Source: Gimesia aquarii (GTDB lineage: Bacteria > Planctomycetota > Planctomycetia > Planctomycetales > Planctomycetaceae). From it: 64,000 nucleotides of DNA. The notes beneath the pieces are model-generated. The model had not been told where the DNA came from. It made no database searches and saw only the letters and a program-made list of their open reading frames with translations. The stretch's first letter is position 1. Each line of letters starts with the position of its first letter. Both the position numbers and the translations under genes were made by a program. The stretch is taken from contig NZ_CP037920.1 of NCBI RefSeq assembly GCF_007748195.1, forward strand, positions 620,001 through 684,000, in the 5' to 3' direction. Shown one piece after another: positions 28,341-37,316 of this stretch.

Positions 28341-28868
28341 ATGACAGCTCAAGTAATGCACCCCGCTCCTGATTTTTGTTTGCAGGGTTATGATCGTAGC
28401 AGCGATTCATTCAAAGATTACAAACTGGAAGACTACAAAGGAAAATGGGTTTGCCTCTTTTTCTATCCGTTGGACTTCACGTTTGTTTGTCCTACCGAAT
28501 TAGTTGCGTTCAACGAAGCACTCGGTGAATTCGAAAGTCGTAATTGCCAGGTTCTGACTGCCAGCACAGATAGCAAGTATTCACACAAGGGATGGTGCGA
28601 TGCTGATCCTCAATTGGCAGGCCTGAAATATCCTATGTTGGCTGATGGCACACATCAGCTTTCCAAGGATTATGGTGTCCTGAAAGAGGATGCCGGTATC
28701 GCTGTTCGTGGTATTTTCCTGATTGATCCGGAAGGTGTCTGTCAGTGGTTAGCGATTCACGGATTAAGTGTAGGACGAAATGTCGAAGAAGTTGTTCGAG
28801 TTCTTGATGCTCTCCAGACAGGCGAAAATGTTCCCTGTAACTGGAAAAAAGGTGACAAGACACTTTAA
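28341..28868 (+). CDS. Typical 2-Cys peroxiredoxin (AhpC/Prx1 family)
   Basis: The protein has 175 residues. The peroxidatic cysteine is C50 in FYPLDFTFVCPTELVAFN, with the conserved Pro, Thr and later Arg (IAVRGIFLIDPEG). The resolving cysteine is probably C166 near the C-terminus (ENVPCNWKKGD), where AhpC has a VCPANW block. It is slightly shorter than AhpC of enteric bacteria (187 residues). The enzyme reduces H2O2, organic hydroperoxides and peroxynitrite in the cytoplasm. A reductase partner (AhpF or thioredoxin) is not in this window. A strong bidirectional terminator follows. With the di-haem peroxidase upstream it forms a peroxide-related neighbourhood. Confidence 0.95.
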   Translation: MTAQVMHPAPDFCLQGYDRSSDSFKDYKLEDYKGKWVCLFFYPLDFTFVCPTELVAFNEALGEFESRNCQVLTASTDSKYSHKGWCDADPQLAGLKYPMLADGTHQLSKDYGVLKEDAGIAVRGIFLIDPEGVCQWLAIHGLSVGRNVEEVVRVLDALQTGENVPCNWKKGDKTL

Positions 28869-28892
28869 GCCAGGCTTAAACGTGCAAGATTC

Positions 28893-28928
28893 AAAACAGG
28901 AGAATTCGTTTTCGGATTCTCCTGTTTT
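28893..28928. terminator. Bidirectional intrinsic terminator
   Basis: AAAACAGGAGAAT at 28893-28905 pairs perfectly with ATTCTCCTGTTTT at 28916-28928, with a 10-base loop and T-runs on both strands. It lies between the convergent peroxiredoxin and SDR genes. Confidence 0.9.
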
Positions 28929-28929
28929 T

Positions 28930-29676
28930 TTATCGCCCGCCTGCGACATCAATAAAAGCACCTGTTGTGAAGGAAGCTTCTTCCGATAACAACCAGACGA
29001 TCGCATTGGCAACTTCCTGAGGAGTTCCTCCTCGTTTCATCGGTACCTGAGCTTTCACACGTTCGATTCGATTCGGTTCGCCTCCATCAGCGTGCATTGT
29101 TGTTGCAATGAATCCCGGGCGCACTGCATTCACGCGAATCCCTTCTTCTGCGACTTCCTTAGCCAGTCCTTTGGTGAATGTATCCAGTGCACCTTTGGAA
29201 GCAGCATAATCAAGGTACTCAAAGGGAGAACCCGTATATGCTGCCAAAGAGGAAACATTGACAATAGCGCCTCCTTGACCTCCGCGGGATTGCGACATTC
29301 TCGATACCGCAGCACGGGCACAAAGAAAGCTGCCAAACACGTTTGTATTGAAGATGCGCTGCCAGCGATCGAGAGTCATGGTTTGCATTTTCATCTGTTG
29401 TTCGAGAATTCCTGCGTTATTGACCAGGGCCGTCAGAGTTCCCAGCCGATCGTCGACAGTTTGAAATAATCGTTCGACGTCAGCTTCGACAGAAATATCT
29501 GCCTGTACGGCGATTGCTTCACCGCCCGCTCTCTGGATTTCAGAGACGACGTCATTGGCAGACATTTCATTGCTGCGATAATTCACACAAACTGAATATC
29601 CTTTTTGAGCGGCTAGTACCGATGTCGCCGCGCCAATTCCGCGTCCGCCTCCCGTAATGATAACTGCATTTTTCAT
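28930..29676 (-). CDS. Short-chain dehydrogenase/reductase (SDR), classical type
   Basis: The protein has 248 residues. The Rossmann dinucleotide motif TGGGRGIG is at about residues 8-15. NNAG lies near residue 89, a catalytic Ser in IVNVSS near 142, and the YxxxK pair in YAASKGALDTF near 158-162, followed by RVNAVRPGFI. RSNEMSANDV after the second strand suggests a preference for NADP(H) through the Arg, though this is not certain. It resembles FabG-like and YgfF-like oxidoreductases. The substrate is unknown. The 3' end converges with the peroxiredoxin gene across a shared terminator. Confidence 0.9.
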   Translation of the reverse strand: MKNAVIITGGGRGIGAATSVLAAQKGYSVCVNYRSNEMSANDVVSEIQRAGGEAIAVQADISVEADVERLFQTVDDRLGTLTALVNNAGILEQQMKMQTMTLDRWQRIFNTNVFGSFLCARAAVSRMSQSRGGQGGAIVNVSSLAAYTGSPFEYLDYAASKGALDTFTKGLAKEVAEEGIRVNAVRPGFIATTMHADGGEPNRIERVKAQVPMKRGGTPQEVANAIVWLLSEEASFTTGAFIDVAGGR

Positions 29677-29957
29677 AATAGAACTCTTGATTTGATCTAT
29701 CGCGAATGTGGAAAGGAGAGAAATGAACCATTTTCATTATAAGGATATTTTTGAAGGGAGACAGGGCTATAAGCTAAAGCGACTCAAGAGGGTGTTCTAT
29801 TTCTAAAGTATGGTTAATTATTTTCGATTTATGCTGGACTTCAAAAGAGAGTTTTTTAGTGACTTGGCTGGGAGGAGCCGTTAGTTTAGTCTAGTAGATC
29901 AACATAGATGAACCATATTCACATAAATCATCGAAATCAGTTCTGAGGAGATATCCG
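29677..29957. other. Intergenic region between divergent genes
   Basis: About 280 bases between the SDR and ThuA genes, ending with GAGGAG in front of the ThuA TTG start. No other feature was found. Confidence 0.35.
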
Positions 29958-30971
29958 TTGAAACGCTCATCCCTTTCACAAGTGTTGAAATTATGCATTC
30001 TTATTTTAATCTGTCCTGTTTATTGCCTTGCGGCAGACAAAGCTGATAAAAAGCTGTCAGTGCTCTTGATCGATGGACAGAATAATCATCAATGGCAACA
30101 GACCACGCCTTTGCTCAAAAAGATTCTGGAAAATTCTGGTCGCTTTGAAGTCGAAGTCTCAACCACTCCTCCCAGTCCTCCCAGAAAGCCGCGCAAACCA
30201 AAGGGGAAACTGAGTGAGGGCCAACAGAAAAACTACGAGAAGCAGCTTGCGGAATGGAAAACAAAAGCAGCACAAGTCCAACAGGAAGCACCTGCGCTTT
30301 GGAAAAACTGGCGTCCTGATTTCAAAAAGTATGACGTAGTTGTCAGTAACTATAATGGTCAGAGTTGGCCTGAAGAAGTCAAACAGGCATTTGATAAATA
30401 TGTTTCTTCTGGTGGCAGCTTTGTCGTCGTTCATGCCGCCGACAATTCTTTTTCGGATTGGCCCGCATATAACAAAATGATCGCCGTCGGTGGTTGGGGA
30501 GGTCGTGATGAAACCTCTGGTCCCATGTTGCGCTTACGTGGTGACAAATGGATTAAAGATACAACTCCTGGCAGGGGGGGGACACATGGCACGAAGATTC
30601 CTGTCGTCGTCAAAGTTCGCAAGCCTGAGCACCCCATTGTCAAAGGGTTACCTCGAGAATGGATGCATCCTGCCGATGAAGTCTATGGCAAGTTAAGAGG
30701 CCCGGCAGAAAATGTGACTGTGCTAGCGACCGCCTATTCCGAACCGAGTGAACGAGGGACCGGTGAGCATGAGCCGATTATGATGACGGTCGATTATGGA
30801 AAAGGTCGTGTGTTCCATACCACGTTGGGACATGATACCGTTGCCCTGCAAGGGACCGGCTTTCAGATTACGCTACAACGGGGAACAGAATGGGCAGCTA
30901 CGGGGAAAGTCACACAACCACTGCCTAACACAAAATGGAAAGATAACGAACCAACGGTTCAAGCACCATAG
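29958..30971 (+). CDS. ThuA domain secreted protein (trehalose utilisation-like)
   Basis: The protein has 337 residues and starts at a TTG (29958) with GAGGAG 8 bases upstream and a signal peptide directly after it. The ThuA fold, related to class I glutamine amidotransferases, is seen in LSVLLIDGQNNHQW near residue 35, DVVVSNYNGQSWPEEV, GGSFVVVHAADNSFSDW and YGKGRVFHTTLGHD. A charged insertion of about 45 residues (PRKPRKPKGKLSEGQQ and onward) interrupts the N-terminal part. ThuA proteins are often secreted and associated with sugar catabolism in Planctomycetes. The catalytic activity is unproven. Confidence 0.85.
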   Translation: MKRSSLSQVLKLCILILICPVYCLAADKADKKLSVLLIDGQNNHQWQQTTPLLKKILENSGRFEVEVSTTPPSPPRKPRKPKGKLSEGQQKNYEKQLAEWKTKAAQVQQEAPALWKNWRPDFKKYDVVVSNYNGQSWPEEVKQAFDKYVSSGGSFVVVHAADNSFSDWPAYNKMIAVGGWGGRDETSGPMLRLRGDKWIKDTTPGRGGTHGTKIPVVVKVRKPEHPIVKGLPREWMHPADEVYGKLRGPAENVTVLATAYSEPSERGTGEHEPIMMTVDYGKGRVFHTTLGHDTVALQGTGFQITLQRGTEWAATGKVTQPLPNTKWKDNEPTVQAP

Positions 30972-31011
30972 TCCATTTGAGTTCGCTTTCAAGGACCGAT
31001 TATAGAACAGC

Positions 31012-31037
31012 GGAACCTGCTATTTTAAGCAGGTTCC
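31012..31037 (+). terminator. Stem-loop after the ThuA gene
   Basis: GGAACCTGC at 31012-31020 pairs perfectly with GCAGGTTCC at 31029-31037 around an 8-base loop. No T-run follows, so it is a possible Rho-type or RNA-stability element rather than a strong intrinsic terminator. Confidence 0.5.
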
Positions 31038-31117
31038 ACCAGTCGTCAGGCATGTATTCTTTGCAGGCGAAGAATACGATATTGCCAAATCTGCATTGTC
31101 ATATAACTTGCCAACGC

Positions 31118-31525
31118 TTATTTTTTTCCAGGCAGTTTGAGATCAATATTATTTTTACCAGATTCGACTGTAATTTTCTCTGGCAAAATAATGGTCTTCG
31201 GTGGAGACTTCATCGGAGGAGCCTCTTGATTCGATTCTAAATCCGGGTTTGTGATTGCTGCCATCCCAGGCGTAATCTGAACCGAGTGCCGTCCTACAAC
31301 GGCTCCGACACGGTCATTGTATTTAAGAGAATATTTACCTTCTTCGTCGGTGATTCCAGTTGAAGTGATACCTTCTTCAGGAAAGAATTCAATCATAGCA
31401 CCCGATATGGGAGAACCGTTTTCGAATACAACTCCTGTTACGACTCCTAGCTCCGGACCACTATTACCACATCCAGTTAGATTCAAGACTAATAATATTA
31501 AGCCAATCGATTGTACACGACTCAT
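31118..31525 (-). CDS. Small lipoprotein with carboxypeptidase-regulatory-like domain
   Basis: The protein has 135 residues. A clear lipobox, LNLTGCGNSG, ends the signal peptide near residue 20. The mature part has the beta-sandwich pattern VTGVVFENGSPISGAMIEFF, then ITDEEGKYSLKYND and VGRHSVQITPG. It is the counterpart of the 139-residue lipoprotein at 4588: both follow a DUF1559 gene on the same strand, separated by a hairpin. The mature C-terminus ends in a Lys-rich tail. The function is unknown. A surface or periplasmic partner of the DUF1559 protein is a reasonable guess. Confidence 0.78.
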   Translation of the reverse strand: MSRVQSIGLILLVLNLTGCGNSGPELGVVTGVVFENGSPISGAMIEFFPEEGITSTGITDEEGKYSLKYNDRVGAVVGRHSVQITPGMAAITNPDLESNQEAPPMKSPPKTIILPEKITVESGKNNIDLKLPGKK

Positions 31526-31581
31526 TGTATGATCCTTTCTGTTTCCAGAATCATTTGATTTTGTGTAGTAATTTACTGAAA

Positions 31582-31619
31582 GATCGCCAGAGAGTTCGCT
31601 ATCTGGTTCTCTGGCGATC
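31582..31619 (-). other. Stem-loop between DUF1559 and lipoprotein genes (second module)
   Basis: GATCGCCAGAGA at 31582-31593 pairs perfectly with TCTCTGGCGATC at 31608-31619 around a 14-base loop. It begins 8 bases after the DUF1559 stop codon. No T-run follows on the minus strand. Its position matches the hairpin at 5056 in the first DUF1559 module. Confidence 0.7.
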
Positions 31620-31626
31620 GTAAGAG

Positions 31627-32637
31627 TTAAAATTCTCCCAGCGGAATACCATCTTCAGTTTGAGACAACGCAAGCAGTGTGTTGAAATCGAGACTGTCAC
31701 TCACAAAGCGAACGGCGCCATCTCCAAGTAGAATATGAGCTCCCCCTGTATGCTCGGAACGAAAACCATTATGTCCGCCATAAGGAATTTCATGACCGTA
31801 ACCTGGACCATTATAGTTAATTCCATAGCGGGGGATCGTTACGTTTGCTGACCATCCGAGCCAGGCATAAGTTGCTGGGCCTGCCGCCCAGGGGCCACCT
31901 GCCCAAGCGGAAGGACGTGCATCTACTTTCGCTTTATCTGAGTCTCGAACTGTGTAGCTGGAGTGCTCACCTACCATAATTGTATTGGATGTTCCGTCTG
32001 TAATATTCGCCATCCGTATCGCTGCCGTCTGGGATGTCATATTGATAATAATTCCGACTTTGTGGTCCCACCCATAGCCCGTCCAGACTCCTCCAGGTGG
32101 AACAGTTGTAGTATTCGGTCGGTGATATCCGCCAGAGACACCTGCATAGTCTGCAGTCTGAACGGAAAATGCTGCTGGTGCTCCAATTCCTTGAGTTGCT
32201 CCGTTTGTTGTCAGTGATCGTGTTTTAGGCATAGGCGATGAAGGGCAATTGAGAATACTCACACGTAATTGTTCCATGACTTGCCAATTGAGATTGGCAC
32301 CACTTTGCATCGACCAGTCAGTTCCTGAGAATATCATTTGGTTATAAGCGGCAGCCTGATCCATAAATGGGAGGATCAAGGTAATCCATGAAGTATTACG
32401 CTGATCGCCTGCAGTTTCGGTAATGTTACCTGGGAAAACCCGGTGTGTGTCATAGTAATTGTGGATCGCCAACCCAATCTGTTTCAGATTATTCTTACAA
32501 CTCGAGCGGCGGGCCGCTTCGCGTGCCTGCTGTACTGCAGGTAACAATAAGGCAATCAAAACCGCAATAATTGCAATCACAACGAGTAGCTCGATCAGCG
32601 TGAAACCGCGTGATCTTCCTGGTCGGGGACTTAACAT
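31627..32637 (-). CDS. DUF1559 family prepilin-like protein (second copy)
   Basis: The protein has 336 residues. The prepilin leader [20 protein letters not shown] is followed by the conserved [20 protein letters not shown] and the family C-terminal signature [16 protein letters not shown]. It is 58 residues longer than the copy at 5151, mainly in the central variable region. Prepilin peptidase processing after the Gly before Phe is expected. The gene is divergent from the XylR-type regulator, whose direct-repeat site lies about 240 bases upstream of this start, so shared control is possible. The lipoprotein gene downstream completes the module. Confidence 0.92.
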   Translation of the reverse strand: MLSPRPGRSRGFTLIELLVVIAIIAVLIALLLPAVQQAREAARRSSCKNNLKQIGLAIHNYYDTHRVFPGNITETAGDQRNTSWITLILPFMDQAAAYNQMIFSGTDWSMQSGANLNWQVMEQLRVSILNCPSSPMPKTRSLTTNGATQGIGAPAAFSVQTADYAGVSGGYHRPNTTTVPPGGVWTGYGWDHKVGIIINMTSQTAAIRMANITDGTSNTIMVGEHSSYTVRDSDKAKVDARPSAWAGGPWAAGPATYAWLGWSANVTIPRYGINYNGPGYGHEIPYGGHNGFRSEHTGGAHILLGDGAVRFVSDSLDFNTLLALSQTEDGIPLGEF

Positions 32638-32876
32638 GAAACTGGCCTCCTGAAATGAAAAAGATGATAGGTGAGTAGAAATCTCAAATTGTTAAAACTA
32701 CTCAAAAAAAACACGAGTCAGATTATGAATTGGTTAATTGCAAGAACAAGTCCGTTAATTGCGATCAGTAGTAGATTGTCTGCCGTCTTGTTGCCTTCTG
32801 ATTATTTGAGTATGGCGTAACATTCTGTCCATTAAACACTTAGGGGTTTATAAGTAATTGTATTTACTCTTTTAAT

Positions 32877-32913
32877 ATTTTGCGCAACAGTTATTACGAT
32901 TTTGCGCAACAGT
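32877..32913. promoter_or_regulatory. Direct-repeat operator upstream of the XylR-type gene
   Basis: The 15-mer ATTTTGCGCAACAGT occurs twice without mismatch, at 32877-32891 and 32899-32913. The period is 22 bases, about two helical turns. Tandem direct repeats at this spacing are the usual binding geometry of AraC/XylS-type dimers such as AraC and XylR. The repeats end 57 bases before the regulator's start and could control it, the divergent DUF1559 gene, or both. The core TTGCGCAA is itself a palindrome. Confidence 0.82.
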
Positions 32914-32970
32914 CGATATACTGGTTTTAATGACTAATCATTGTGCAGGTTTGATTAAATGAGGTGCAAC

Positions 32971-34146
32971 ATGACCGCGATCGGACTTTTTCTTGAGCGT
33001 ACCTCCGTACGATCACATCGTGTCATTAAAGGAGTATTACAGTTCGCCGACGAGCACCCTGATTTACGGCTTTGTGATTATCTTTTCGAGTCAGACCATG
33101 TTGAAGATTATGAACACGCGACTCCCCCCTGGCTTGGTCGTGTTGATGGAGTCGTTGCCAGTTCGAGCAAAATCGATTATCTCGTCGACTGGCTCAAGCG
33201 TGGTAAAGTTCCCATTGTAATGGCTTGTGGTGATCTGGCTGCCAGTGGGGTACTCAGTGTCTTTACCGATTCCCAGTCGATTGCTGAAATTGCTGGTAAC
33301 CATATTCGTAGTATTGGACGCAGTCATGTTGGATTTGTGGGATACCAGAATTCAGATGGCTCGTTACATCGACAGAACTCATTAGCCCAGTTTTGTAAGG
33401 AACAGGGTTTTTCTTTTAGGGCTTGTGAAATGGAAGCCTATCTTCCTATTTCACATACGAAGGAAGCGGAATTGATTGAACCGGAACCTGATCTGCTGAA
33501 AATGCTGGCCAAGCTACCAAAGCCAGCTGTTGTGGTTACTCTGAATGACCACTATGCGATTGCGACTCTGAATGCGATTCAAAGTCTCGGATTTTCAGTT
33601 CCCGAAGATATTGCGTTAATTGGAGTGGACGATTCGGAATCGTCTCGCCTTTTTTCGACTCCGATTACCAGCGTTCATCCTCCAAGCTTTCAGATTGGGT
33701 ATGAGTCTACACGTTTATTGATGCGGATGATTGAGGGTAAGCGTCTGGCACGAAAAACCGTTCTGGTTCCCGCCGACCGGATTTCTGTTCGCGAATCAAC
33801 GGTTGGACAGCGGCGGGCTCCTGTGACCGATATTGACCGCGCCAAGGAGTACATTCGACGACATGCTTGCGAAGGAATTCGTGTCGTTGATGTTGCCGAT
33901 CATGTTCATATTCCCTTGCGCACATTCCAAATTGAGTTCAAAGAACAGACGGGTAGCCCTGTCACTGAAGAGATCCGTCGCGTTCGCTTTAACCGTGCTT
34001 GTGAACTCCTGCAGACAACCGATTTCACTCTGGAACGAATAGCTCATCTCATTGGCATGAGCCATGCTGCCAGTTTTAGTGACTTCTTTAGACGTACAGC
34101 GGGAATGACTCCGAATTCTTATCGTGATAAGCACAATCAAGACTGA
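32971..34146 (+). CDS. XylR-type transcriptional regulator (sugar-binding domain plus AraC HTH)
   Basis: The protein has 391 residues from the ATG at 32971, preceded by GAGGTG. An ATG four codons upstream is also possible. The N-terminal part of about 280 residues is a LacI/periplasmic-binding-like effector domain: SHRVIKGVLQFADEHPDLRL near the start, SIGRSHVGFVGYQ and VPEDIALIGVDDSE. The C-terminal 105 residues are an AraC-type double helix-turn-helix (GIRVVDVADHVHIPLRTFQI, then RIAHLIGMSHAASFSDFFRR). This is the XylR arrangement, which in enterobacteria activates xylose genes on binding D-xylose. The effector here is unknown. No sugar catabolic operon is adjacent. The direct repeat at 32877-32913 is its likely site. 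Confidence 0.9.
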   Translation: MTAIGLFLERTSVRSHRVIKGVLQFADEHPDLRLCDYLFESDHVEDYEHATPPWLGRVDGVVASSSKIDYLVDWLKRGKVPIVMACGDLAASGVLSVFTDSQSIAEIAGNHIRSIGRSHVGFVGYQNSDGSLHRQNSLAQFCKEQGFSFRACEMEAYLPISHTKEAELIEPEPDLLKMLAKLPKPAVVVTLNDHYAIATLNAIQSLGFSVPEDIALIGVDDSESSRLFSTPITSVHPPSFQIGYESTRLLMRMIEGKRLARKTVLVPADRISVRESTVGQRRAPVTDIDRAKEYIRRHACEGIRVVDVADHVHIPLRTFQIEFKEQTGSPVTEEIRRVRFNRACELLQTTDFTLERIAHLIGMSHAASFSDFFRRTAGMTPNSYRDKHNQD

Positions 34147-34159
34147 TCACAGGCTCAAT

Positions 34160-34909
34160 TTAATCTTCACCCATTTGTTTGTGAAGATGAATCGGCTCGG
34201 CTTGGTTTTTGCGCATCCGTAGGTTGAGCATTTCGACAGTAACAGAGAAGGCCATAGCGAAATAGATGTAGCCCTTAGGCACGTGGACATCAAAACCTTC
34301 TACCATGAGTGTCACACCGACCAGGATGAGAAACGAGAGCGCCAGGATTTTAATCGTGGGGTGTTTATCGACAAAATCTCCAATTGGTTTTGCAGCCACA
34401 AGCATCACTACGACTGAGAGCACGATGGCAATCGCCATGATCGAAACATGGTCTGATAAACCGACGGCAGTAATCACAGAATCGAGTGAGAAGATGATAT
34501 CCAGCGCTCCAATCTGAACCAGAACTCCTCCAAAACTTGCTGCAACAGGTGAGTTTGATTCGTGACGAGAAACACCTTCCAGACTGTTATGGATTTCATG
34601 TGTTGCTTTAGCTAACAGGAATAAACCCCCGCCTATCAAGATCAAATCGCGACCGGAGAATTCACGTTCTAGAACTGAAAACCAGGGTTCGGTTAGCCCC
34701 ATCACCCACGAAATAGAAAACAGCAGGATCAGTCGTGCCACCATTGCCAGACTGATACCCAATGTTCTGGCGAGGTCACGTTGTTTTTCAGGGAGCCGAC
34801 CGACGAGGATCGAAATGAAAATAATGTTATCGATGCCCAGAACGATTTCTAATGTTGCTAATGTCGCTAACGCAATCCAAGCCTCAGGGCTGGCCAACCA
34901 TTCAAACAT
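34160..34909 (-). CDS. TerC family integral membrane protein
   Basis: The protein has 249 residues with about seven membrane helices. The conserved TerC motifs carry acidic residues within helices: EIVLGIDNIIFISILVGRLP near residues 21-40 and ALDIIFSLDSVITAVGLSDH near residues 133-152. The family is involved in metal (manganese) export, in tellurite resistance clusters and in the insertion or metalation of exported proteins. It resembles the YkoY/YceF type rather than the longer Alx. It is a single gene here, convergent with the XylR-type regulator, and is separated from the next minus-strand gene by a strong terminator. Confidence 0.92.
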   Translation of the reverse strand: MFEWLASPEAWIALATLATLEIVLGIDNIIFISILVGRLPEKQRDLARTLGISLAMVARLILLFSISWVMGLTEPWFSVLEREFSGRDLILIGGGLFLLAKATHEIHNSLEGVSRHESNSPVAASFGGVLVQIGALDIIFSLDSVITAVGLSDHVSIMAIAIVLSVVVMLVAAKPIGDFVDKHPTIKILALSFLILVGVTLMVEGFDVHVPKGYIYFAMAFSVTVEMLNLRMRKNQAEPIHLHKQMGED

Positions 34910-35019
34910 GCTTTCTCCAATGAGGGACGATACAATTCCAAGTGTATCTGATTATACAGAACGACTGGACTCTGAACAGGGAATGGCAAACGGAGGATCA
35001 ATCGTCGTGGATTAAAAGA

Positions 35020-35058
35020 AAAACCCTGATGTAGCGAATTTTACTACATCAGGGTTTT
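35020..35058. terminator. Strong bidirectional terminator
   Basis: AAAACCCTGATGTAG at 35020-35034 pairs perfectly with CTACATCAGGGTTTT at 35044-35058, loop of 9 bases, with T-rich flanks on both strands. It ends the DUF547/zinc-finger/P460 minus-strand operon. The stem sequence closely resembles that of the hairpin at 43382-43419. Confidence 0.9.
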
Positions 35059-35126
35059 AACTAAACAAAAATTCTCACATTACTCAATCGCAACTAATAA
35101 AGGTTGTTCGTCCTGTTTTGTTATTT

Positions 35127-35699
35127 TTATGTTCCATCATTGAAGAAGGCAAAGTCATTCCCCTCCGCGCTCTCGCCGTGGCAAGCGATGCAACCTTGAA
35201 CTTTTCCCGCAAGCTTGACACTTCCTTTTCGGGCGATCGTTCCATCAGGATTATATTTCGCCCAGTACCAGTCTCCTCCATTGGGGTTGTACCCATTGGA
35301 GCGGTACATCACGGTTACAGCCATTAATGTCTTCTGGTCTGGACCATAGTTCTCTTTGACCAGGATTGAACCATTCGGAAGTTGCTTTGGATTTCCCGCT
35401 GCTGTTCGGTTGAGATACATTTTTAAGAAAGCGCCATGGGGGCTTTCCCCTTTCGAAAATCCATCGCTTTTTCCAGGAACGGGAGCCCAGTTTTCATATT
35501 TTTGTGATATCAGATAGTTCCAGAATCGGTCTTCGAAGGGACGGGTCTTCTGAAACCCTCTCCGCGAGTTGCTTCCCTCTCTGGTACTACTTCCCCCGCG
35601 GTACCCACTTTGAGCAGAGGCTGCTTCTGGTGGTTTCAGAGCCAGCCAGATTCCCAAAAGGGAGAAACACATGATAGCCGCAATACTCAATCGTTTCAT
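35127..35699 (-). CDS. Cytochrome P460-like secreted protein
   Basis: The protein has 190 residues with a signal peptide covering about the first 30. The C-terminal haem-binding motif CIACH is at about residues 173-177 (GKVQGCIACHGESAEGNDF). Ahead of it are cytochrome P460 family blocks: RFWNYLISQKYENWAPVPGK, GAFLKMYLN, ILVKENYGPDQ and KTLMAVTVMYR. P460 proteins bind a lysine-crosslinked haem in some nitrifiers, where they oxidise hydroxylamine or NO, while many homologues have other or unknown roles. Whether the crosslinking Lys is present cannot be judged without alignment. It is the last gene of the DUF547-zinc finger-P460 set. Confidence 0.8.
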   Translation of the reverse strand: MKRLSIAAIMCFSLLGIWLALKPPEAASAQSGYRGGSSTREGSNSRRGFQKTRPFEDRFWNYLISQKYENWAPVPGKSDGFSKGESPHGAFLKMYLNRTAAGNPKQLPNGSILVKENYGPDQKTLMAVTVMYRSNGYNPNGGDWYWAKYNPDGTIARKGSVKLAGKVQGCIACHGESAEGNDFAFFNDGT

Positions 35700-35779
35700 T
35701 GTTCATTCCTCGTATAGTACGACTCTGTCCTGATGTAATGATTTCACTTTTCATATCAATTTGTCTTGGTATTGTTTGT

Positions 35780-36037
35780 TCAATCATCTTTCAATTGCGA
35801 CCTCACAACAGCCTTCATTCGCTCTCGCACAGTTTCTGAAAGTTGATTCTCGGAGTCGGTTTCGCTCTCGGTGATTTTGCCGCGTATTGTGTTGTGCAGT
35901 TTATTCTGTAGCCGACGAAACGAACGGCAGGTGCCACACATTCCCACATGAATCCAGAGACTCAACCGCTCTCTGATCGAGAGTCGCTGTATGAAGGACT
36001 TCGAGATTAACTGTGTGACCTGTTTGCAGTTCAACAT
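35780..36037 (-). CDS. Zinc-finger (zf-HC2-like) putative anti-sigma factor
   Basis: The protein has 85 residues and no membrane helix. It carries the ZAS-like pattern with Cys4 (MLNCKQVTQLISKSF), His30 in LWIHVGMC and the CGTC knuckle (C34, C37). This is the usual look of small soluble anti-sigma factors paired with ECF sigma factors. The nearest ECF sigma gene lies on the other strand at 37317, separated by the DUF547 gene. I infer that this protein binds and inhibits it. The zinc site suggests redox or metal release as a trigger. The P460-like gene follows 80 bases downstream. Confidence 0.78.
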   Translation of the reverse strand: MLNCKQVTQLISKSFIQRLSIRERLSLWIHVGMCGTCRSFRRLQNKLHNTIRGKITESETDSENQLSETVRERMKAVVRSQLKDD

Positions 36038-36116
36038 GGAGTAGACGCTCCATAGCGATCCATTAAATGTTAATTTCTTTCTGTCGAGCTTCCGATGTTC
36101 TCAATCTTTGTCTAAC

Positions 36117-37019
36117 TCAACGACGTTCGGCAACTCGTCCTAGATTTGCTTGATCGTTCAACTTCCAGTTGTAGTCCAGAAATGAAATACGAACGGAGTT
36201 TTGCCTCGCAGCATTCTGCACCGTTTGATCGGGTAGCCAGGGAGCGATTGTTTTCAATTGAACCGCTTGATTGGCACCAAAGTCTGTTCCGAACCAACTT
36301 AAAATCGAAGACAGGTAGAACCGTTTGTTTTGCTGATCAAAGCGAAAGTTTTGTGGTCGACTGAAAAAGTCTTTTGTATTAACGTCAAGTTGTTTCTCTA
36401 CTTCACTGGCGGTGTAGGCTTGATTTAACAAACGAGGGCAACCAATTGACGCGCAAACGATCGCAAAGTGAATACGCGGTTCGTTCATTTTGCGGAGTAT
36501 CTGGTGTTCGATTCCTTCAAGAGAGATTGCCTGTCCGCCTACTACAAGTTGAAGGTCCTTCCAGATGTTATAACCGATGACTTTTGCAGTATGGTTTCTG
36601 ATACTCGATGTGGGATACTCTCGTAAGATTCCATGTACTGTGACAGCATTATAAGCGTTAATCCAGAAGGCAAGTTTTGCATTATTTCTGGCAGGTTGCT
36701 TGGGGTTTGCTTTCGACAGTTGATTAAGATAAGCCGTCAAAGCTTTCTGATCTGCGGACGACGCATGCCAGGCTTTGTAGTTCACATAGCCATTGTGATC
36801 GACATATTTCTTAAGCAGCATGTCCCAACTGGAATGATTGATTTGGTCCATTGAAACTTGAGCATTGGAGGAGACGTTCTGGCCAACATAAACTTTCGAG
36901 GCCGCCGCCACATTTCCACTGTTGACGATCATCACGATAGCAATTGCGACAGTAATGACCAGAACAGCAATGATTTCTTTACTGAACGTTTTCAAGACTC
37001 TTCCTTTCGTCCATAACAT
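36117..37019 (-). CDS. DUF547 domain secreted protein
   Basis: The protein has 300 residues. An N-terminal membrane anchor or signal lies at about residues 13-38 ([20 protein letters not shown]). The DUF547 core is recognisable: [79 protein letters not shown] and [12 protein letters not shown]. The function of the family is unknown. A transglutaminase/cysteine protease-like fold has been suggested, and the Cys in ASIGCP would be the candidate nucleophile. AAGGGA lies 8 bases upstream of the ATG. The gene is divergent from the ECF sigma gene and heads the set with the zinc finger and P460 genes. Confidence 0.88.
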   Translation of the reverse strand: MLWTKGRVLKTFSKEIIAVLVITVAIAIVMIVNSGNVAAASKVYVGQNVSSNAQVSMDQINHSSWDMLLKKYVDHNGYVNYKAWHASSADQKALTAYLNQLSKANPKQPARNNAKLAFWINAYNAVTVHGILREYPTSSIRNHTAKVIGYNIWKDLQLVVGGQAISLEGIEHQILRKMNEPRIHFAIVCASIGCPRLLNQAYTASEVEKQLDVNTKDFFSRPQNFRFDQQNKRFYLSSILSWFGTDFGANQAVQLKTIAPWLPDQTVQNAARQNSVRISFLDYNWKLNDQANLGRVAERR

Positions 37020-37316
37020 AATGTTTCCCTTCTCAAAACAATGAGTGTTGTCTCGATGGTTTCGTCCTTTTTCAGCACCCTCAGGTGACGGAGCTTTTCA
37101 TTATTACTTACACTGTTTTTCCAGATTTCTAGAAAATGAAAGGTTTCTCGCAGCGGGTTGTCAGTCCAAACGGCTTATTAGTATGGACTTATGGTACATC
37201 TTACGAAATGCCTCTATTTAGATGGAAAATGTAATCGAATTCACAGACTCATCAAGAAATGAAAATTAGAGTGCAGTTTTCGTATTTCGAGAGTGTTTAC
37301 TGGTGTGGAGGAATTG

